A stretch of DNA of 64,000 nt from Nitrospira defluvii (GTDB taxonomy: Bacteria; Nitrospirota; Nitrospiria; Nitrospirales; Nitrospiraceae). The notes beneath the pieces were generated by a model. That model searched no databases and was not told where the DNA came from. It saw only the letters and a list, made by a program, of their open reading frames with translations. This document shows positions 54,182 through 61,437 of the stretch, one piece after another; the stretch's first letter is position 1, and each line of letters starts with the position of its first letter. The stretch lies in contig FP929003.1 of NCBI GenBank assembly GCA_000196815.1, positions 3,185,501-3,249,500 of the forward strand, read 5' to 3'. Position numbers and translations under genes: made by a program.

Positions 54182-55963
54182 CTAAGAGCCGGTCGGTTGT
54201 GGTACCTGCAACGCTTGCGACTTGGCCCGGGCAATATACAGCAGCCCGTCGGCCATGGAATAGTTAAACGGCAATTCGCACACCACTTCGCTGATTTTTT
54301 CGTAGACCTGCTGATAGAGTTGCTCGGCCTGGGCCGGAGTCATGCCCTCCTGCACTTCGTAAAAGAAGCCCAGGCTCAGGTCTTCCGTCGCCGGCCGCAT
54401 AATCCGACGGATGCCGTAACTGCCCGGATCACTCATGATCGGCGCCTCTTTTTCCAGATCGAACAAGCACGGCTGACAGGAGAATCCGTAGGACTCGTGG
54501 AGCTTCTTATTCCCCACCACGAAGTTCATGGTATCCAGAGCTTCTTCTTCCTTCTCCGTGGGAAACCCGACGATCACATAGCAGTGCACGGCAATCCCAA
54601 GATCGACGCAGTCATCGACGATCCGGCGAACCCATTCCTGCTTGATGCCCTTCTTCATGAAGTCCATCACGCGTTGATTGAACGATTCCAGACCGAACAC
54701 GATTTTCAGACAACCGGCGTCCCGCATCTGTGTCAGCAATTCGCGGCTCAGATTCTTTTCGAACCGAAGTTCACACGTCCATTTGACATTGACTTGCCGC
54801 TCGATCATCTGCTGGCACAAACGCTTAGTGGGGGAGAGGGCGAAACATTCGTCGGTGAAGAAAAAGGACTGCGCTCCATAGCGCTCTTTCAACCAGACCA
54901 AATCGTCCACCGTCTTCCCCGGATCACGCTGCCGGAAATTCTGGTGATCCAGGGTGAGGGCACAGAACGCGCAATCTTTGTAGTAGCAGCCGCGTGAAAA
55001 TTGTACCGGTAGGACAGGCTCGGGTGACAAATACAGATCCAGCGGAAAGCCGTCGTAGTTCGGCGCTGTGAGCTGGTTGATATTCTCAGAGTAAAAGGGC
55101 TGATTGACCGTAATCTTGCCGTTCTGGCGATAAATCAGATTCGGAACCTTGCTGAAGTCCCGCTTGCCGTCCATCTGGTTCACAAGTTCCAGCAGGGCTG
55201 TCTCGCCTTCAAACACGACGAAATCATCGACGAGGTCAAACAACCATGGACATCGCCTCAAATTATCGACCAACCGGGTGAAGATACTTCCACCCACCGT
55301 CACATGCAGTTCCGGCGCATGCTCCTTGATCAATCGGCAGAGCGTGAGCCCTGGAATAATTTGCGACGTCGCGGTAATCGAGACACCGACCAGATCCGGA
55401 CGATCAGTCAGGAGCGACGGCAACACATGCTCGCGGAAGAGACTAATGTAGGGATTCTGCCCTTCGTCACGAATGGCCTTGATCAGATCTTTTGAGGAGT
55501 AGATCGAATAGTCGCCGAATTGGTTATCGACAACGGTCATTCTCGTCGGAAAGTACAGCGAGGAGAGGACCTCAAGCCATTTATCGATCAGAAAGAGGCT
55601 ATTGCGGTACGCCTCAATATCGTAGAACCCTTCACCGCGTAGCGTCTCTTTTGCCAATTCGATTCGCTCAAACAAATACGGAAATCGGTCGAGCGACTCG
55701 ATGACGCGAGCAAGCTGCTCCGCGCTTCCAGGCCCTATCTCACCGGTCCGCTCTCGCTCCAGACTTTGCTGTTTGTCCACCAACTGCTGATAGAGCCCAT
55801 GCGCAAAGGATTGCGTCAGCACCTTGTCCAACAGCTCGATGCCGAGGTCGCGTTGAGAGACGTTTTTGACTCCGGCCTGGGTGAGGAATCCCGTGAGTGA
55901 TGGAAGGCTGAGGTAGGGTTGGGATGGGTGCCACGTAGGAGGAAACAGGAGTGAAACTTTCAT
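54182..55963 (-). CDS. B12-binding-type radical SAM protein
   Basis: The 593-residue protein combines an N-terminal cobalamin-binding-like region (LFPPTWHPSQPYLSLPSLTGFLTQAG; later DLVGVSITATSQIIPGLTLCRLIKE) with a radical SAM core: FSRGCYYKDCAFCALTL supplies three Cys for the 4Fe-4S cluster (C-x4-C-x2-C spacing of this subgroup), then ELRFEKNLSRELLTQMRDAGCLKIVFGLESF and VGFPTEKEEEALDTM. Members methylate or rearrange varied substrates, including tetrapyrroles and peptides. Its place in the NXR accessory block suggests modification of a cofactor or subunit; the substrate cannot be deduced. Confidence 0.85.
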   Translation of the reverse strand: MKVSLLFPPTWHPSQPYLSLPSLTGFLTQAGVKNVSQRDLGIELLDKVLTQSFAHGLYQQLVDKQQSLERERTGEIGPGSAEQLARVIESLDRFPYLFERIELAKETLRGEGFYDIEAYRNSLFLIDKWLEVLSSLYFPTRMTVVDNQFGDYSIYSSKDLIKAIRDEGQNPYISLFREHVLPSLLTDRPDLVGVSITATSQIIPGLTLCRLIKEHAPELHVTVGGSIFTRLVDNLRRCPWLFDLVDDFVVFEGETALLELVNQMDGKRDFSKVPNLIYRQNGKITVNQPFYSENINQLTAPNYDGFPLDLYLSPEPVLPVQFSRGCYYKDCAFCALTLDHQNFRQRDPGKTVDDLVWLKERYGAQSFFFTDECFALSPTKRLCQQMIERQVNVKWTCELRFEKNLSRELLTQMRDAGCLKIVFGLESFNQRVMDFMKKGIKQEWVRRIVDDCVDLGIAVHCYVIVGFPTEKEEEALDTMNFVVGNKKLHESYGFSCQPCLFDLEKEAPIMSDPGSYGIRRIMRPATEDLSLGFFYEVQEGMTPAQAEQLYQQVYEKISEVVCELPFNYSMADGLLYIARAKSQALQVPQPTGS

Positions 55964-56123
55964 AGGATTATCTTTATATTAAGCAGGAAAATCAGTATTT
56001 TCAGAAGAATTGCACCGTATCGGTATATACACTCCGCTCCAGTCCGAATGCAACCCTCCGCCCTGTGCATGCCAGGAAATTTCAGGCCTTCCAGCGATTG
56101 AGGCACTCTCTGTCAAAACGCAC

Positions 56124-56171
56124 GAAGGCCCCGAATCACTTTGCCATTTCTGGCAACGACTCGGGGCCTTC
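56124..56171 (-). terminator. terminator hairpin downstream of the second nxrC candidate
   Basis: GAAGGCCCCGA and TCGGGGCCTTC form an 11-bp outer stem, and TTGCCA/TGGCAA an inner one. On the minus strand it lies ~70 bases past the nxrC stop and is followed by GTGCGTTTTG. It probably ends the nxrC transcript and separates it from the radical SAM gene. Confidence 0.7.
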
Positions 56172-56239
56172 CTGTTACGAATCACCACACGATTCCTACC
56201 CGGCACAGGAGTAGGATTGGCCGCTTCGGGCCACTAGGC

Positions 56240-57193
56240 TCACGGCATCTTCAGCGTGAACCAGGTGGAGAGCGCCTTCATACCGTTCCGTTCAATGTTG
56301 GAACCATCCCAGATTGCAAAGGCGATTGGCACCGAAGCGCCCGCCTTGAACTGGGTGTCGTTGGCATCGCTGGTCTCCAGCGAACGCTTCACGACCACAC
56401 GCCAGGTCGGGCCAGTGTATCCACCGCCCTTGAGGGACCCTGAGGGCTCCCACACGCCATTGCCGATCACATCCTGATGGGCCTGGGTCGTCAAGGTGCT
56501 GAACCCGTTGGCGTTCAAATCCTCGACGGAGCTGACGCGCAGGGTGGGGTCAGACATGATGTTGCCGGACCAGATTCCGGAGTTGAATGGGCCAAGGCTC
56601 CGGCCGATACGGTCCGGGTAGGTCACTCCACCAGCCGGCTCTTCGAAATAATAATCCCAGAAGATGCCGGGGTATTGGTCATCCACGTCCCACATCCCAG
56701 CGCTGTCCTTGCCGAGATCCTTCTGCCACTCCGCGTTCCAACGCCAGATGTTGACCGTCCCGCCGGACTGGCCCATGCACTGGAATGGCGGGGCTCCCGC
56801 GGTGTTGACCGGGAACATGACGGCGGCCTGGTCCCGGAAATCCTGCGGACCGATTGCCGTGTCGTTCTTGGTCTGGTCGCTCCAATCAAGGCGCAACCCC
56901 AAATCCTTCCCATTGCTGACCGCCTTCACAAACACCGACTTCACCGAGATGTTCGGGTGCATCGGGGTCGTGATGGTCTGGCCGCTCAATGGGATGATGA
57001 CACCTGGCACTCCTTCCCAGATGGGGTTTGCACCATCCATCGGGATTACCCCCTTGATCGCCTTCACGGGAATGGTCACCGGTTGGCTGACCGCGAGAGG
57101 CACCTGCCCGATCGTCAACATAATGCCGACGATCAGCGCAGAGAACAGAATGCCAAACACCAAACGCTTATTGCGTGTCTGCACCAGTCTCAT
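56240..57193 (-). CDS. nxrC: NxrC-like heme b subunit (ethylbenzene dehydrogenase gamma-type), candidate 2
   Basis: The 317-residue protein has a Sec leader (RLVFGILFSALIVGIMLTIGQVPLAVS) and the EB_dh heme domain: IPLSGQTITTPMHPN, DQTKNDTAIGPQDFRDQAAVMFPV, the probable heme-ligand Met in PFQCMGQSGGTVNIWRWNAEWQ, SSVEDLNANGFSTLTTQ and ERNGMKALSTWFTLKM with Lys as candidate second ligand. It would hold heme b at the outer end of the NXR electron path. AGGAGGG lies nine bases before the ATG. It has its own upstream direct repeats and downstream terminator, so it is probably expressed separately and strongly. Confidence 0.9.
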   Translation of the reverse strand: MRLVQTRNKRLVFGILFSALIVGIMLTIGQVPLAVSQPVTIPVKAIKGVIPMDGANPIWEGVPGVIIPLSGQTITTPMHPNISVKSVFVKAVSNGKDLGLRLDWSDQTKNDTAIGPQDFRDQAAVMFPVNTAGAPPFQCMGQSGGTVNIWRWNAEWQKDLGKDSAGMWDVDDQYPGIFWDYYFEEPAGGVTYPDRIGRSLGPFNSGIWSGNIMSDPTLRVSSVEDLNANGFSTLTTQAHQDVIGNGVWEPSGSLKGGGYTGPTWRVVVKRSLETSDANDTQFKAGASVPIAFAIWDGSNIERNGMKALSTWFTLKMP

Positions 57194-57252
57194 TGCGTAT
57201 GCCCTCCTCTGAAAGATTAATAAGAAAAAGAACTGGGAACGTATAACGTCTA

Positions 57253-57286
57253 CCGAAAACCGAATACTGCACTGCCCGAAAACCGA
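57253..57286. promoter_or_regulatory. direct repeats upstream of nxrC candidate 2
   Basis: CCGAAAACCGA occurs at 57253-57263 and again at 57276-57286, 23 bases apart (about two helical turns), in the ~100-base spacer upstream of nxrC. The arrangement suits cooperative binding of a regulator, but low-complexity chance repetition is possible. Confidence 0.35.
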
Positions 57287-57292
57287 GAACTC

Positions 57293-58270
57293 CTACGCAG
57301 TCCCGACTGGGCCTTCGCTCTTCTCGCCGGCCTTCTCTTTCGTCTGTTGGTCCATGAAGGACTCAGCGCCGACCTCACTCAGCAACATGCTGAGCTCATT
57401 CCCCTTGTCCTGCGCCCCGCACTCGTAGGTTTGACCTTCCGGAGCATTGAAGGTAGCTGGTCTATAGTCCGCCTCAGAGTACGGTTGCACGGTCACTCCG
57501 AGGAAGGCGACCTCAAAATCCATCCATTCCGATATACAATCGGCAATCAGCTTGAATAAGCCCGTATCCGACTTCTTTGCCAACATTCTGCAGAACAACG
57601 GCACCCATCGGCCGATATGATTCTTGATAAATTTCTTTTGCGCATCGACCACGATCTCAGTCTTGTCGATACCATCATGGCAACGGGAATAAGACTCTTT
57701 GTAGGTCAGGAAATGCATGAACTCCAGCTCGACACTCAGGTGATCGAGACGCTCGTGCACGTCCTTGGAGAGTTCAACTCCGAAAGCTTTGTAGAAACCT
57801 GCAATGTCCCCCATCACATGGGACTGCGCGAAGACGTGATCGTTCCCGAAGAGTGTTTCGTAGGGCGGACAATCCAGCGTGATCACATTGGTAAAGACCC
57901 GCCGATGCTCGGTCTGGAGATCGCCGATCTGCCAATTGACACACTCAGCCGACACCAGCTTCTCGATCTGGTCGAACTGTTTTTTCATCAGGGCGATTTT
58001 TTGGTTGGCCCGATCACCACCGATGCCATCGAGTGCGAGACGCAATCCGTCCAATGCGGCTCGTCCGTCTTCGACGAATTCACCACACTGGAGATAGTCC
58101 AGGAACTCCTCGTCCTCAGGATACAATAAACTCCACGAGAACAAGAGATATATTTTGCTGCGATTGAGCGCGCGTTCAACGGCCGGCGAATCTTTTATAG
58201 CGACCGCCTGCGGGGGAGCGATTGCGGTGGAGGACGGGGAGGTGGGCTGCACGACCTGTTTCGATGTCAT
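57293..58270 (-). CDS. TorD/NarJ-like molybdoenzyme assembly chaperone
   Basis: The 325-residue cytoplasmic, helix-rich protein shows TorD-family features: YLLFSWSLLYPEDEEFLDYL near the start, EHRRVFTNVITLDCPPYETLFG, and HERLDHLSVELEFMHFLTYKE with the conserved H...D..E/H core helix. Such chaperones bind the Tat leader and apo-form of molybdoenzymes until cofactor loading is complete; NxrA is the obvious client. It is longer than typical TorD (~200) because of N- and C-terminal extensions. ATG 58270 follows GAGGAG at 10 bases. It has its own consensus promoter. Confidence 0.85.
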   Translation of the reverse strand: MTSKQVVQPTSPSSTAIAPPQAVAIKDSPAVERALNRSKIYLLFSWSLLYPEDEEFLDYLQCGEFVEDGRAALDGLRLALDGIGGDRANQKIALMKKQFDQIEKLVSAECVNWQIGDLQTEHRRVFTNVITLDCPPYETLFGNDHVFAQSHVMGDIAGFYKAFGVELSKDVHERLDHLSVELEFMHFLTYKESYSRCHDGIDKTEIVVDAQKKFIKNHIGRWVPLFCRMLAKKSDTGLFKLIADCISEWMDFEVAFLGVTVQPYSEADYRPATFNAPEGQTYECGAQDKGNELSMLLSEVGAESFMDQQTKEKAGEKSEGPVGTA

Positions 58271-58294
58271 ACGAATCTTGCTCCTCACCTCAAC

Positions 58295-58328
58295 ATGTTG
58301 CGCATTTTTTTCGCACACTACGCAACAT
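58295..58328. promoter_or_regulatory. inverted repeat in the torD-like gene leader
   Basis: ATGTTGCG (58295-58302) and CGCAACAT (58321-58328) form an 8-bp inverted repeat with an 18-base centre containing a T7 run. It lies between the predicted start of transcription (~58347) and the chaperone gene, so it could be an operator or a 5' hairpin. Confidence 0.4.
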
Positions 58329-58353
58329 CTGAGTCCTGCGGCACAGGAGGCGT

Positions 58354-58382
58354 ATGATAGGTAAAGGAGGGAGGGATGTCAA
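58354..58382 (-). promoter_or_regulatory. sigma-70 promoter of the torD-like gene
   Basis: On the minus strand TTGACA (58382-58377), 17 bases, TATCAT (58359-58354). Perfect -35 and good -10 give a likely start near 58347 and a ~75-base leader. Confidence 0.65.
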
Positions 58383-58478
58383 GCATGAACTCTCTCTCCT
58401 TTGCCCTTGCCCCAAGTGCCGATGTTTCACTACTCTGCCTGATCATTTCACATTCCGGAACGAGTAAACACACTGCGC

Positions 58479-59084
58479 TCAGTAGCCCAGCGCACCGGCA
58501 GACAGGTTCCTAGCCGGTGTCACCTTGATCGCAATACGATCATTGACCGTCTTGCAAATCTGCTCACACATACCACATCCGACGCATCGCTCCGGAGCCA
58601 CCACCAGATGAAGCGCGTGAAAATCCATCGAGAGGGCCTCAACGGGGCACTTCGACACACAGGCGTGACAACCCTGGCCGGCCGTACAGACACGGTGCGA
58701 CACCGTCGCCACCCCCATCCGCACGTCAAGACAGTCGGCAACCGGCAGGAGCGCCTCGGTCGCACAGGCGGCGATACAGGGAAAATCGTCGCACAATTCG
58801 CACGCGACCTGATTAGAGAAAATGACCGGCGTCCCGTTCGTCACATCGCTCACGATCGCTCCCGGCGGACAGATTTCAATGCAATCGCTACAGCGCGTGC
58901 ACCGTTCAAGAAACATGGCCTCATCGACAGCACCAGGAGGACGCAGCCAGTCTGTTCGCGCGGGCGCGGCCGGCTGCTCGCGGGGCGCATCCTTATGAGC
59001 GGCAAATTCCCGCGCCGCCTTCGCCACCGACACGACGGAATCTTTCAGGAAATCACGACGCCCGTATTTCGGATCAGCGGCCAC
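58479..59084 (-). CDS. Tat-type ferredoxin with four 4Fe-4S sites (NapF/NapG-like)
   Basis: The 201-residue protein starts with a twin-arginine stretch (YGRRDFLKDSVVSVAKAAREF) but lacks a strongly hydrophobic Tat core, so export is uncertain. Four cluster motifs follow: CTRCSDCIEICPPGA, CELCDDFPCIAACATEA, CTAGQGCHACVSKCPVEA and CVGCGMCEQICKTV. This is the NapF/NapG/MauM-type polyferredoxin pattern linked to molybdoenzyme maturation or electron transfer. GTG start with GGGGTG site, twelve bases after the preceding gene's stop, so the two are coupled. Confidence 0.85.
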   Translation of the reverse strand: MAADPKYGRRDFLKDSVVSVAKAAREFAAHKDAPREQPAAPARTDWLRPPGAVDEAMFLERCTRCSDCIEICPPGAIVSDVTNGTPVIFSNQVACELCDDFPCIAACATEALLPVADCLDVRMGVATVSHRVCTAGQGCHACVSKCPVEALSMDFHALHLVVAPERCVGCGMCEQICKTVNDRIAIKVTPARNLSAGALGY

Positions 59085-59096
59085 GATGCACCCCGA

Positions 59097-60128
59097 TTAC
59101 ATCACACCGTCGGCCCGTAACTTGTACACTTCCACACATCGATCACAGGCCCCGTACTCGACATCCCAGCCCGGATGGTTCTCACGGATGAAGTCCAAGA
59201 TATACTTCTCCAACTTGGTCTCCATATCTTCCACCCAGGTGTACGTCGGGAACCGGCAGAGCGGGCATGGAAACCCCGGCATGAGCATCACCTTGTTGGT
59301 GGTCTCCGGAATTTCTCCACCCTCAACATCCACCGCGCGATCCAGGATGCGCAGGGTGTCGGTCGCCATTTCCACTAATTCGGAATGGGTGAAATAGCTC
59401 GCTTGCCACAACCCTTCAAATACAGATTTCAACTGAGCCGGTGGAATCTTTCGATACCACGACCGAAACTCCTTGAATCGATCTTCCTTCTGGAGCATCG
59501 GCTCCTTCCCGGAAGCAATCAAGCGGCTATCGACACTGATGTTCCACAGAATACGATAACGGTGCAGAATGAGGGTTTCTTCACCGGGATTCTGTCCGAC
59601 CCTCGTATCGGGATCGTACCCGAACGCCGGGTCGAGCATGTCATGGATGTGCAGGAGCTCATGACGGCAGTAGCGCGTCAACGCCGGATCATAGAACCGC
59701 CGCGGAATCAGCTTGATGCCGACCCCCTTCAGTCCCTTTTCCTCGAATTGCTTCGCCAGGTCATGCTCGACGGAGCCCCATTTTCGCAGCACGTCGACCC
59801 CTTCCTGATCCTCCTTGAGCACCCCCTTGACCAGGACGATTCCGACACGCTGCTTCAGCTCCGGAAATTCATTGAAGGCGTCGCGGATGATATCGGAAAA
59901 TCCCCAGATACCGAATAAGTACTGATACAGCTTCTTAAACTCGGCCTCGCGATCATCCAGCGTGAACTTTTCATAGATCGGGTCGGCCAGCTCATGGAAC
60001 TCTTTATAGTAGGTCGGATCCCCTTCCCGCTCCGTCTTTTCAATAAAGGAGTCGATGACTTCCTGCAGTAAGGCCGGCTGAAAACGGATCTCCATCGACG
60101 GCTTGGAAACTTCTACTCCGGTTGCCAT
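59097..60128 (-). CDS. HEXXH- and zinc-ribbon-containing protein of unknown function
   Basis: The 343-residue soluble protein carries H156-E-L-L-H160-I-H162-D in a helix, the zinc-binding motif of metallopeptidases, preceded by a beta-rich segment (GVGIKLIPRRFYDPALTRYCR). A C-terminal zinc ribbon has C288/C291 and C328/C331. There is no signal peptide or membrane span. It is the first gene behind a TATAAT promoter, coupled to the ferredoxin gene. I do not recognise a named family. A cytoplasmic protease or a metal-site scaffold used in NXR maturation are both possible; neither is shown. Confidence 0.8.
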   Translation of the reverse strand: MATGVEVSKPSMEIRFQPALLQEVIDSFIEKTEREGDPTYYKEFHELADPIYEKFTLDDREAEFKKLYQYLFGIWGFSDIIRDAFNEFPELKQRVGIVLVKGVLKEDQEGVDVLRKWGSVEHDLAKQFEEKGLKGVGIKLIPRRFYDPALTRYCRHELLHIHDMLDPAFGYDPDTRVGQNPGEETLILHRYRILWNISVDSRLIASGKEPMLQKEDRFKEFRSWYRKIPPAQLKSVFEGLWQASYFTHSELVEMATDTLRILDRAVDVEGGEIPETTNKVMLMPGFPCPLCRFPTYTWVEDMETKLEKYILDFIRENHPGWDVEYGACDRCVEVYKLRADGVM

Positions 60129-60230
60129 AAGACCTCACATGTTCTGATTCGGTGAAGGGATGAAACCCGCACGGGTCCTGTGCTTGACTTGCTCCCAGTC
60201 GTTCTCTTACGATCATCGAAACGACCGCCG

Positions 60231-60260
60231 ATTATACAAACCCCTTAGCGTTTTTTGCAA
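60231..60260 (-). promoter_or_regulatory. sigma-70 promoter of the HEXXH-ferredoxin unit
   Basis: On the minus strand TTGCAA (60260-60255), 18 bases, TATAAT (60236-60231). The consensus -10 predicts a start near 60224 and a ~95-base leader before the ATG at 60128. The divergent WD40 gene lies on the other side. Confidence 0.6.
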
Positions 60261-60326
60261 ACCGTTGAGGGTCCCGGCCGGGGCTCGATGGCCCCCGCTC
60301 AGAACAGCGACGAGGCACAGACTTCT

Positions 60327-61436
60327 ATGAGCAATCAAACGACCGCCCCCCTGACCCCATCTTCAACCGGACAGCTGAGCAGCCCGAGCGGAACCGCAGA
60401 GGCCGCCCTTCCGGTCGACCATTTAGCATATTGGAAAGCAGGGTTTCGGGAACTCAAAACCTTTCGCGGACATTCGCACGGCGTCTGGTCCGTCGCCTAT
60501 GCTCCCGATGGCCAGACGATTGTCAGCGGCGGGGTCGATCGGTACGTCCGCATCTGGGACATTGAAACCGGGCGACTCCTGCGTTCACTCAGGGGGCACA
60601 CCGCCGATATCCGCGCCCTGGTGTTCACGCCGGACGGCCGCACGCTGGCCTCGGGCAGCGAAGATCGGACCATCCGCCTGTGGAACCCGAAAACCGGCGA
60701 GCCGACCAAGCTCTTATTTACCCGCTACGATCACAATGTCTGCAGCCTGTCGTTGTCTCCTGACGGCCTCATGCTGGCCCGCGGCAGCCACAATAAAGAC
60801 ATCAAGATTTGGGAAGTCACGACCGGCACCGACCTCATGACCCTCCTGGGAAAAGACCAATACGATCACCACTGGTCGGTCTGTGTGGCGTTTTCCCCGG
60901 ATGGCGTGCACCTTGCCAGCGGGTCCGATATCGGGAAAATCAGAATCTGGGAAGTGCTGCCGAGCGGGGAGGAGAAAATTCTCCACAACGGTCATTGGGA
61001 AGAAACAGCCGAAGACTCGACGGAGACCCGCGGATTCTTCATCGAAGACGACGGCGGATTCCAGAAACCGATGGAGTTCTGGATCGGTGCGATGGTCTTC
61101 ACGCCGGATGCCAAAATGCTGATCACCGGCAGCCGTGACAACACGATCCGTTTCTTCGAGATGCCGACGATGAACGAACTGCGCGTCGTGCGCGGGCACA
61201 ACGGGTGGGTTCGGTCGTTAGTGGTCTCGCCAGACGGAAAAGTGCTCATCAGTGCAGGGGATGACAACACCATCCGCTTCTGGGACATCGCCACAGGCCG
61301 AAACTTCCGGACCGACAAAACCCATAGCGGAGCGGTACGCGGTATCGCCCTCTCGCCGGATGGACTACGCCTGGCCAGCGCCTCCTGGGATCGCACGGTG
61401 AAGCTCTGGGAAGGTGGCGTGGAGCCTGCCGAGTAA
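60327..61436 (+). CDS. WD40-repeat beta-propeller protein
   Basis: The 369-residue protein has about seven WD40 blades (for example FRGHSHGVWSVAYAPDGQTIVSGGVDRYVRIWD, RGHTADIRALVFTPDGRTLASGSEDRTIRLWN and RGHNGWVRSLVVSPDGKVLISAGDDNTIRFWD), with a long acidic insert between blades 4 and 5 (HWEETAEDSTETRGFFIEDDGG). No signal peptide and no kinase or enzyme domain. Start at ATG 60327 is tentative; ATG 60288 is in frame. Divergent from the HEXXH gene and convergent with the regulator downstream. A protein-interaction platform of unknown partner. Confidence 0.85.
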   Translation: MSNQTTAPLTPSSTGQLSSPSGTAEAALPVDHLAYWKAGFRELKTFRGHSHGVWSVAYAPDGQTIVSGGVDRYVRIWDIETGRLLRSLRGHTADIRALVFTPDGRTLASGSEDRTIRLWNPKTGEPTKLLFTRYDHNVCSLSLSPDGLMLARGSHNKDIKIWEVTTGTDLMTLLGKDQYDHHWSVCVAFSPDGVHLASGSDIGKIRIWEVLPSGEEKILHNGHWEETAEDSTETRGFFIEDDGGFQKPMEFWIGAMVFTPDAKMLITGSRDNTIRFFEMPTMNELRVVRGHNGWVRSLVVSPDGKVLISAGDDNTIRFWDIATGRNFRTDKTHSGAVRGIALSPDGLRLASASWDRTVKLWEGGVEPAE

Positions 61437-61437
61437 C

